Position numbers and translations under genes: made by a program. This document shows, one piece after another, positions 55,195-61,547 of a stretch of DNA of 64,000 nt. The DNA is from PZPK01 sp963974595 (lineage in GTDB: Bacteria; Pseudomonadota; Gammaproteobacteria; Pseudomonadales; Oleiphilaceae). Where the stretch lies: NCBI GenBank assembly GCA_963974595.1, contig CAXBDA010000001.1, positions 1 to 64,000 of the forward strand. The letters are read 5' to 3'. Positions within the stretch are counted from its first letter, which is position 1. Each line of letters begins with the position of its first letter. The notes beneath the pieces were generated by a model. It was not told where the DNA came from. It saw only the letters and a list, made by a program, of their open reading frames with translations, and made no database searches.

Positions 55195-56634
55195 GTGTTA
55201 TTTTCTAGCGCACCCTCTAAAAAACTAATTTCCGCAGAAAACCGTCTAAACAATGCAACTAATTACACTCAATGGTGTGAAGCGGCACGTGATCACGATG
55301 TTTTAACGGGGGCTTGTCACTGGAAAAAACAAGAAGAAACCAGAGAGTATGACCATAGACAAATCCGGCACCGCCTCAACACTTTACGTATACACCGTAA
55401 AAATAACGATAATGCCAGTTTGTTATTCTCTTTGAATGAAGGTATTCATGGCAACATGGGCGGCATGGGACAATCGGTACTGTATAACCACGCCAAATTG
55501 GGTACCAAGATTCTGATTGAAGAGTATGTTGAAGAAATTGTCAGCGCACTTGAACAGATCGCCAGCCTCGATAACAATGAAATCAGCTTAGACCAAAAAC
55601 TCGATTTCTTTCAGCGAGCCAGCTTGTGTTATGGACGAACAGCGTTAATGCTGAGTGGCGGAGGGGCTTTAGGCCATTTTCATATTGGTGTGGTTAAATC
55701 TTTATTGGAACAGGATTTATTACCCAGTGTCATTTCAGGCGCAAGTGCTGGCTCAGTCATCACGGCCATTTTTGGCAGCCATACCAACCCAGAACTGAAA
55801 GAGCTAATCAACCCCGTCAGACTCCTTTCTGAAGCCAAAGAAAATGCTGGTTGGTTAAAAAAGTTACTCTACGGTAAAAAACAAAGAGCCAATATCAACG
55901 ATTTTGAAGAGCTGGTTTTAAATCGATTAGTACCCGACTTAACCTTTCAAGAAGCCTATGAACTAACAGGCCGCCGAATTAATATCTCGGTAGCGCCTGC
56001 CGAGTTGCATCAAACATCTCGTTTACTTAATGCCATCACCTCCCCCAACGTGTATATCCGTAAAGCCGTGTTAGCTTCGTGCGCTGTTCCGGGCATTTAC
56101 CCTTCAGTGATGCTTGAGGCGAAAAATGAACATGGTGAACGCCAGCCTTATTTACCGACACGACGCTGGATAGATGGTTCATTTAGTGATGACTTACCGG
56201 CAAAACGTTTAGCGCGTTTATATGATGTAAATCATTATATTGGCAGTCTGATCAATCCGATTGTCTTATTTAGTAAAGACGGTTGGGAAAATACACGCAT
56301 TCCGTCCTGGGTACGCTGGTTGACACATAAAAGCGCACAACGAATCGCAAAAGCCACCTGTACGCTTAGCCAAAAATATACCCCGAAATGGACGCTATTC
56401 AACGTCGCAGTCAATACTGTCGCTTCGGTTCTAAACCAAGAATATACTGCAAACATTAACGTCTACCCTGACTTTCGAGAGTTTGATTTTCGCCAAATAC
56501 TCAGCCCACTTGATGAAACAGAGCTATTAGCTTTAGTCAGACAGGGAGAGCTTGCAACTTGGTCGCAAATGGAACGCATCAGAATTACCAGCAGAATTGA
56601 AGGTACACTCGACAAAATATTGAAACAACTTTAG
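55195..56634 (+). CDS. Patatin-like phospholipase with DUF3336 domain
   Basis: A 479-residue lipase-like protein. Residues about 10-145 are a DUF3336-type domain (NNATNYTQWCEAARDHDVLTG). The patatin domain follows: oxyanion GGGALGHFH (about 155-163), nucleophile S184 in GASAGS, and the Asp of the dyad in RRWIDGSFSDDLP (about 326). It resembles yeast TGL-type and bacterial patatins acting on membrane lipids. The start is a GTG with AGGAG eight bases upstream; an out-of-frame ATG four bases earlier opens a five-codon frame ending in TAG. No signal peptide. Confidence 0.92.
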   Translation: MLFSSAPSKKLISAENRLNNATNYTQWCEAARDHDVLTGACHWKKQEETREYDHRQIRHRLNTLRIHRKNNDNASLLFSLNEGIHGNMGGMGQSVLYNHAKLGTKILIEEYVEEIVSALEQIASLDNNEISLDQKLDFFQRASLCYGRTALMLSGGGALGHFHIGVVKSLLEQDLLPSVISGASAGSVITAIFGSHTNPELKELINPVRLLSEAKENAGWLKKLLYGKKQRANINDFEELVLNRLVPDLTFQEAYELTGRRINISVAPAELHQTSRLLNAITSPNVYIRKAVLASCAVPGIYPSVMLEAKNEHGERQPYLPTRRWIDGSFSDDLPAKRLARLYDVNHYIGSLINPIVLFSKDGWENTRIPSWVRWLTHKSAQRIAKATCTLSQKYTPKWTLFNVAVNTVASVLNQEYTANINVYPDFREFDFRQILSPLDETELLALVRQGELATWSQMERIRITSRIEGTLDKILKQL

Positions 56635-56665
56635 CCAAAAAAGCCGAGGTTAAAACTTAGTAGCG

Positions 56666-56673
56666 TGAAAAGA
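56666..56673. repeat. Left 8-bp target-site duplication TGAAAAGA
   Basis: TGAAAAGA directly abuts the left terminal inverted repeat and is repeated exactly at 58983-58990 next to the right one. Eight-base duplications are typical of ISL3-family insertion. Confidence 0.85.
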
Positions 56674-56699
56674 GGCTCTTCTCCGCTTTCGTGAGGTAA
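56674..56699 (+). repeat. Left terminal inverted repeat of the insertion unit
   Basis: It begins GGCTCTTCTCCGCTTTC and its inverted partner is at 58957-58982. The only difference over the 26 bp is G versus A (CGTGAGG versus CATGAGG). Confidence 0.85.
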
Positions 56700-56700
56700 G

Positions 56701-56946
56701 TTACAGGCAAGTATAGAACATAGACTGATCATCAGGCATCGATGACTGCCTTATTTTGAGTTTGAAGTAGTCCGTATCTTTAATCCCTCTTGCTCGCTTT
56801 CGGATCATTCCGATACTCACATTTCCGGCTTCGATTCTGGCGCTGGTCAGCTTGTGTTTGGCGTAGTTGCAAATACCTTCACGGTGCTTCCTGAGTGACT
56901 TCGCAAATGTTTTTAAGTACGTCATGTTGGTTGACTCCGTTATCAC
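56701..56946 (-). pseudogene. ISL3-family transposase, C-terminal remnant
   Basis: This frame holds KHREGICNYAKHKLTSARIE, AGNVSIGMIRKRARGIKDT and YFKLKIRQSSMPD. It matches the end of ISL3/IS204/IS1001-type DDE transposases, where the last catalytic region includes the ITSARIEAGN segment. The homology appears to begin near LKTFAKSLRKHREG (about 56,920); residues before it come from the junction. Only about 70 of some 400 residues remain, so it is inactive. The stop codon abuts the terminal repeat, as in intact ISL3 elements. Confidence 0.75.
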
Positions 56947-57092
56947 TTATCCATTCGCACCAATAAACTACATCATTGACTCCAACTCCATCAATGAGAC
57001 ATCCTTTATACAAACGACCGTCAGTGGCAATTAGTGTTACTGTTACATCCAGCTCTGGCAGCTTGTAGCATGTAGCGATATAGGATACAATT
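56879..57092 (-). other. Unassigned open frame between transposase remnant and higB
   Basis: A 70-codon minus-strand frame without an ATG reads CYKLPELDVTVTLIATDG, RLYKGCLIDGVGVNDVVYW and CEWISDNG. The composition is protein-like, and the last part overlaps the transposase remnant out of frame, so the end is not native. Probably a fragment of a passenger gene; I do not recognise the family. Confidence 0.3.
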
Positions 57093-57096
57093 AATT

Positions 57097-57387
57097 ATGA
57101 TTAAGACGTTCCGGGATCAGTGGCTGGATGACTATTACTTTCTTGGTGTTAAGTCGTCCAATATCCCCAGTACCATCGAGAGCGCTCTAAAGCGAAAGCT
57201 CGATATTATCCATGTCGCTCACGGCGAACAGGATTTAAGAATACCACCGGGTAACCGGTTCGAGCATTTGGAGGGAAAGCTAAAAGACTGGTGCTCGATC
57301 CGCGTGAACAAACAATACCGTCTGATATTCCTATGGGATGCAGGTGAAGCTAACGGGGTCTATCTGGATCCCCATACGTACAGGTAA
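57097..57387 (+). CDS. higB: HigB/RelE-type toxin (mRNA interferase)
   Basis: A 96-residue toxin of the HigB (Gp49/RelE-fold) family. The pattern is complete: MIKTFRD at the N-terminus, FLGVKSSNIPSTIESALKRKL, PPGNRFEHLEGKLKDWCSIRV, NKQYRLIFLWDAGEA and VYLDPHTYR, the last two carrying the conserved Arg/Tyr of ribosome-dependent mRNA cleavage. It precedes the antitoxin gene by 12 bp (toxin-first order typical of higBA). GGAT lies at RBS distance. Such pairs are frequent passengers on Tn3-type transposons, and a Tn3 transposase fragment follows here. Confidence 0.92.
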   Translation: MIKTFRDQWLDDYYFLGVKSSNIPSTIESALKRKLDIIHVAHGEQDLRIPPGNRFEHLEGKLKDWCSIRVNKQYRLIFLWDAGEANGVYLDPHTYR

Positions 57388-57399
57388 GAGGTGAATATT

Positions 57400-57717
57400 A
57401 TGGTTGAGGCACTAAGAATACCAGCTCATCAGCCTACTAGTGTGGGCGCCATGCTCAAAGAAGAATTTCTGGAGCCCTTGAGCATCACCCAGGGTGAACT
57501 GGCAAAAGCGATGGGTGTAGGCCGCAAAACCGTCAATGAACTTTGTGGTGGTCGTCGTGGTGTGACGGCAGAAACCGCTTTTTTGCTGGCAAAGGTTCTG
57601 GGAACCACGCCTGAGTTTTGGCTGAATCTCCAGTTCATAAATGATATGTGGGTGGCTAAGCACAACGAGGTGTTGGTTGAGAAACTGGAACACGCGCGAC
57701 CCTTAGTGGCCGCCTAG
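57400..57717 (+). CDS. higA: HigA-type antitoxin, XRE family
   Basis: A 105-residue antitoxin with one HTH domain (about 30-75: SITQGELAKAMGVGRKTVNEL, CGGRRGVTAETAFLLAKVL and TTPEFWLNLQ). Start ATG 57400 has AGAGGTG seven bases before it; an in-frame GTG at 57391 overlaps that ribosome site and is less likely. It neutralises HigB and likely represses the operon. The ATG follows the toxin stop by 12 bp. The pair looks complete and therefore possibly active. Confidence 0.93.
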   Translation: MVEALRIPAHQPTSVGAMLKEEFLEPLSITQGELAKAMGVGRKTVNELCGGRRGVTAETAFLLAKVLGTTPEFWLNLQFINDMWVAKHNEVLVEKLEHARPLVAA

Positions 57718-57735
57718 ATGAATAATTAATGACAG

Positions 57736-58623
57736 ATGACGGCCAATGAAAAATTCCTGACCCAACGGCAACGTTACCAGCCCGTGACGTTGCCCCAGGA
57801 TTTCTCCGATGAGGAAATGGTCAGGGACTGGACGCTATCGGAAGCCGACAAGAAGGAAGTCAATCGCTACCGCACCACTTCTCGCTTGTTCATTGTTATT
57901 CAACTTTGTGCTGTTCGGCTTTATGGCCGCTTCCTAGCGGAGGTCAACGCCCTGTCGCCGCGCATTGTGAGCTACCTCAGCGGCCAGTTTGAATTGCCGC
58001 CGTCACTGACCATCAACACCCCGGATCGGGATGCCACCTTTTCCGAACAACGCAAAAACATCCTAACTTATCTGGGCTTCACCAAATACGACGATACCGC
58101 GCAGAGCAACCTGGAAAACTGGCTATCCAGACAGGCCGAGCAAGGCTGCTTGCCTGATGCAGCATTATTTCTGCGGGCAGAGCAATATCTTCTCAACGCC
58201 AAGGTGATTTTACCGGGACCAAGCATCATGGAGCGCTTGATTATCAGCGTTTGCTCCGAGGTGCATGAGCGATTGTTCGAGTCGCTTTACCAGCAACTAT
58301 CAGCAGAAATCCGGCAGGTAATCGATGAACTTTTGATTGCACCACCAGGTGATCAACGATCACCGTTCTACCTTCTGAAAGAATATCCGCCTTCGGCCAC
58401 AGTCACTTCGATTCAAAGCTACCTGGAACGTTATCACTCACTGGAAGGGACCGATATTGATGCTATCGAATCCCAAATCCTGGATCCGGCTTTTATGGAT
58501 TACCTGTACAAGCTGGCCCGACGTTACAACGCCACGGCGGATCTGGATATTGTTGAAGAGCAGTGGGATGAAATGATTCATGTGGCCACGTCGTTAAAGG
58601 AGCGCACGCAACGACCATATTAA
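57736..58623 (+). pseudogene. Tn3-family transposase TnpA, N-terminal fragment
   Basis: A 295-codon frame starting MTANEKFLTQRQRYQPVTLP; the DUF4158 domain of Tn3 transposases runs across it (TLSEADKKEVNRYRTTSRL, FIVIQLCAVRLYGRFL). The frame follows the family as far as WDEMIHVATSLKERT and is then cut by a junction at about 58,620; the DDE catalytic two thirds (about 700 residues) are missing. GC content and codon use are clearly higher than in neighbouring chromosomal genes (many GCC, CTG, CGC), a sign of foreign origin. It lies 18 bp downstream of higA, the order of TA-carrying Tn3 transposons. Confidence 0.85.
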
Positions 58624-58855
58624 GTCTTTCTTCCAAGAGCCAATCTTGAGGACGTTTTTCCTGAACCATACGGCTTAACCTTTCAGAGGATACTGTTTCA
58701 AATTCTTGATTTTTGGCTTTAACAATCCATTTATTTAAGGTTGAAAAGCCAATACCTAATGATGTTGATACTTCTTTTAAACTGGTTTCTGAACCTCTGT
58801 TTAAGGCTTTTTCGACTGCTTGAATTTTAAACGATTGAGTGAAATTCCGCTTCAT
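58624..58855 (-). pseudogene. IS3-like OrfA (HTH transposase), N-terminal fragment
   Basis: The minus-strand frame begins MKRNFTQSFKIQAVEKALNR and has SLKEVSTSLGIGFSTLNKW, the helix-turn-helix of COG2963-type transposase subunits, then VQEKRPQDWLLEERL. About here (58,620) it runs into the Tn3 fragment read backwards, so the rest is lost. A hairpin (CCTCTAA at 58865-58871, TTAGAGG at 58879-58885) lies just before its start, and TGTCAGAATAGTTGTCGCC just beyond may be its terminal repeat. Family assignment within IS3-like elements is tentative. Confidence 0.6.
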
Positions 58856-58956
58856 TTTTTACTACCTCTAACTAAAAATTAGAGGCGACAACTATTCTGA
58901 CACAGGGGGTGAGAAACCTTATATTTCAACAGATTGTGAGAGTTTTAGCCTCTTTT

Positions 58957-58990
58957 TTACCTCATGAAAGCGGAGAAGAGCCTGAAAAGA
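58957..58990 (-). repeat. Right terminal inverted repeat plus 8-bp duplication
   Basis: The right repeat spans 58957-58982 and ends GAAAGCGGAGAAGAGCC. TGAAAAGA follows at 58983-58990, identical to 56666-56673. Confidence 0.85.
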
Positions 58991-59017
58991 ACGGAGATTC
59001 TCTGCCTTTACAAGCAC

Positions 59018-59803
59018 TTAAGTTGTAGTAGGGTGATGCGGTAACCATTCGATAGACGCTAGGATTTTTGCAAAATCAAGATCATAAATATCATCAAATT
59101 TATCGAAATAAGATTCAATGAATTTATGATCAGGTTTTTCAGTTTTAAAGGCAAAAACGACGATATTGTTATGATCTTCGATATTTATAATGGCCGTTGC
59201 TGCAAATATTTTTCGCAGTATGACTAAGGCATCAATTAACTTGTTTTGATCTTCTAACACATAATTTATTGCAAGAATGCCATTTCCAGATAGTTTTCCC
59301 CATAACTTAATAACGAAGTCATTTGAGAATATCGTATTGTAATTACTTCGAATATCAAATAAATCGAAATAAATAATATCCTGTTCCGACATTTCACGGC
59401 ATATAAACTTAGTTGCATCATCGATAACAATCGAGCTACCAGAAGGTAGATGAAAAAACTGTTTGGTTTGCTCAAGTCTCGCTTGAGATATTTCAACAGT
59501 TGTTAATTTTATTTGGGTATGTACCTCACCTAGATAGCGTTCTATAGACCCCGTACCGAGCCCTAGATTTAGTACTTTTGTTGCATCAGGCTTAAGAATT
59601 TGAGCAATTAACAGCGATTTTAAATAAGGCACTACTGGGCGACCAGGTTCCTTTAGTGACATGGCGCCATGAAGTACACCATCCTCACTCACCATCCATC
59701 TTAAGTCTGCATTTTCTCTTACTTCCATTCGACACAAGGAAGTCGCTTCCTTATCTAATAGCAAGCCCTGTCTTGGGTCAAACGTTGCGAAATTCACAGG
59801 CAT
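59018..59803 (-). CDS. Spermidine-synthase-like methyltransferase-fold protein
   Basis: A 261-residue protein of the PABS/spermidine synthase superfamily. The nucleotide-binding GLGTGS is at 81-86, an acidic residue in TTVEIS at about 104, and VIDDATKF at about 127 matches the next substrate-binding acid. The N-terminal half has LHGAMSLKEPGRPVVPYLKS. The proton-abstracting DxxDxx site of true aminopropyltransferases appears as YFDLFDIRSNYN, so the activity is uncertain. Orphan members of this kind are common. Last gene of the accessory minus-strand block, next to the insertion unit. Confidence 0.75.
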   Translation of the reverse strand: MPVNFATFDPRQGLLLDKEATSLCRMEVRENADLRWMVSEDGVLHGAMSLKEPGRPVVPYLKSLLIAQILKPDATKVLNLGLGTGSIERYLGEVHTQIKLTTVEISQARLEQTKQFFHLPSGSSIVIDDATKFICREMSEQDIIYFDLFDIRSNYNTIFSNDFVIKLWGKLSGNGILAINYVLEDQNKLIDALVILRKIFAATAIINIEDHNNIVVFAFKTEKPDHKFIESYFDKFDDIYDLDFAKILASIEWLPHHPTTT

Positions 59804-59893
59804 GATACACTCCCGTTAAGATTAGTTAGGGTTTATTTTTATGGCCATGCCTGTGACTATGACTTATATCTCTTCTTCGCAGCATTAACAGTT

Positions 59894-60493
59894 TTATTTC
59901 ACGCCAATCAGTTCAAAATTGCCTTCGACTTGAAGATGCACAATAGCAGGAGTATTTCCTTTATTTTTCCAATACCAGCCATGCGAGCCATCGAAGGGGG
60001 CGGTGAAAGTTCCTCTTACTCTGTTGGCTGTGCTGACGGCGTAACTTTCAAAAAAACCTGTGGTATCTCCTTTCGGCTCGCCATGAAAGTCAAAAAACAG
60101 TACCTCACCTTCTGTTTTCCAGGCATAACGAACAGCGTCCCCTTTTAGAATATTGAACTTATATTCCAGCCCCTCGCCTACAGCAACAGTAATGCTTGTA
60201 TTATGTTCCTGTAACTCACCTGCACTAGGTTCTTGAAGTTTGTCTGTGCTTGCACTGGCTGGTGGCATAGCAGTGTTAACGTCATCGATATTGGCCAACG
60301 TAGTTAAACCTAATGCCGCCCCGACACCTGTTGGGTCAATATTATATTCAGCTGGTAAAATGGTAAAAACCAGAACCAGAGCACCAAATATGGCCGCAAA
60401 TACACTTGCTTTGATCAGCGTACTTATAGAATGTACGGTATGCTCAAGTTCATGCTGAATGCTACCTGTGTGTTCTTGTTGTGTCATATACAT
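59894..60493 (-). CDS. Membrane-anchored exported protein beside HupE-like gene
   Basis: A 199-residue protein with an N-terminal cytoplasmic tail, one helix (LIKASVFAAIFGALVLVFTIL, about 26-46) and an extracytoplasmic domain. Residues 100-199 look beta-rich with conserved aromatic positions: GDAVRYAWKTEGEVLFFDFHG, GFFESYAVSTAN and FDGSHGWYWKNKGNTPAIVHL. Proteins of this kind are annotated only as transmembrane anchor protein. It starts 3 bp after the HupE-like gene stop, so the two are coupled. Function unknown. Confidence 0.75.
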   Translation of the reverse strand: MYMTQQEHTGSIQHELEHTVHSISTLIKASVFAAIFGALVLVFTILPAEYNIDPTGVGAALGLTTLANIDDVNTAMPPASASTDKLQEPSAGELQEHNTSITVAVGEGLEYKFNILKGDAVRYAWKTEGEVLFFDFHGEPKGDTTGFFESYAVSTANRVRGTFTAPFDGSHGWYWKNKGNTPAIVHLQVEGNFELIGVK

Positions 60494-60496
60494 TCC

Positions 60497-61204
60497 TTAA
60501 ATCGTTGTAAAATAACCGGTCAATTGAAAGCCAACCAAGATCACACCACCACTCATTAGTAATGCATTGGTCGCTGTTGAAAAACGGAGAAAGCTAGGGT
60601 GTCTTCGCCAAAAACTTAGCGCTAATAAAACCATAATCAATACAGAGAATTGCCCTAATTCAACACCAACATTGAAAGAAATAAGGTTTTCGACTAAACC
60701 ATCTTTCGGGATTTCAAACTCTTGAATTTTAGTAGCAAGACCAAATCCATGGAATAAACCAAAGATCATAACGGCTGCTTTCGTATTTGGTTGAAAGCCA
60801 AAAATTCGTTTAAAGCCACCCAGGTTATCGAAGCCTTTATAGATGATAGAAAAACCAATAATGGCATCAATCAAATACGCGTTGACAGATAAATCGTAAA
60901 GCACACCAAACATCAATGTTGTACTGTGACCTATCGTAAAAAGCGTCACATAAATCAGTACATCTTTTGATCGATATAAGAAAAAAATAACGCCAACGAG
61001 AAAGAGCAAATGATCGTAACCTGTTACCATATGCTTAGCGCCGATATACATATATGGAATAATCGATACGCCTTGATTAGCGAGCAAGAATTGCTTTGTG
61101 CTGTCATCAACCCCATGCGCAAAAAGCGCTGTAGAAAATAAACAGGCACTTAAAATAAAGACAATCCTGTTTATCGTTAAAAAATTAAACACCATAGAAT
61201 CCAC
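60497..61204 (-). CDS. HupE/UreJ-family membrane protein
   Basis: A 235-residue membrane protein with a signal peptide (LSACLFSTALFA, before HGVDD) and about six helices. HupE/UreJ features are VTGYDHLLFLVGVIFFL, LFTIGHSTTLM, FGLFHGFGLA and VELGQFSVLIMV. Characterised family members transport nickel, but many members beyond hydrogenase/urease clusters have unknown cargo; neither enzyme is encoded here. M4 at 61195 is an alternative start. Upstream 343 bp contain no clear gene. Confidence 0.85.
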   Translation of the reverse strand: MDSMVFNFLTINRIVFILSACLFSTALFAHGVDDSTKQFLLANQGVSIIPYMYIGAKHMVTGYDHLLFLVGVIFFLYRSKDVLIYVTLFTIGHSTTLMFGVLYDLSVNAYLIDAIIGFSIIYKGFDNLGGFKRIFGFQPNTKAAVMIFGLFHGFGLATKIQEFEIPKDGLVENLISFNVGVELGQFSVLIMVLLALSFWRRHPSFLRFSTATNALLMSGGVILVGFQLTGYFTTI

Positions 61205-61547
61205 TTACCTATTGAAGAAATGAAACCGTTAAACGTTAATGCTAGATACTATCAAAATTCCCGTTGTAATTATGACATGAACGCTTATCGTTTATTATAT
61301 TATGTGTAATCAATAACTTTAAATGACTACTACGTATACAAATAACTCAAAGTATTCATTTACGGCTATAAACTGCGCTTTTCGTCATGTTTGGCTGCTG
61401 GTTCTAAATCACGGGAATGTAACATGGAGAAAAACAAGCCCGAAAGGCCTTGCCTGAGCTTGTTGAAGAGACTGCGGCTAAAATGAACACGTTGTGTGTT
61501 CATCATAAGCAGTATGTTCTTGGTGAAAGAAGGCTTAAGGTGATTTA
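61205..61547. other. Gene-poor interval between HupE-like gene and molybdoenzyme
   Basis: The first 180 bp are AT-rich and probably include the hupE-like promoter (minus-strand TATAAT-like runs near 61290-61300). From about 61,435 a plus-strand frame without a start codon reads ARKALPELVEETAAKMNTL and CVHHKQYVLGERRLKVIYQ, running into the molybdoenzyme 3' end. It could be a decayed gene or chance; I recognise nothing in it. Confidence 0.4.

Larger units (their letters stand above)
56674..58982. mobile_element. ISL3-type insertion unit with a mosaic interior (2,309 bp)
   Basis: The left end GGCTCTTCTCCGCTTTCGTG... (56674-56699) and the right end (58957-58982) are inverted copies over about 26 bp with one mismatch, flanked by the identical 8-bp duplication TGAAAAGA. 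The GGCTCTT start, 8-bp duplication and a transposase C-terminus next to the left repeat point to the ISL3 family. Inside are a truncated ISL3 transposase, an unassigned open frame, higB-higA, an N-terminal Tn3 transposase fragment and an N-terminal IS3-like OrfA fragment. So the original 1.3-1.5-kb IS was disrupted by other mobile DNA while its ends survived. Confidence 0.8.

Noticed and set aside
57412..57693. Two minus-strand frames across higA
   Set aside because: Shadows of the clearly recognised antitoxin gene.
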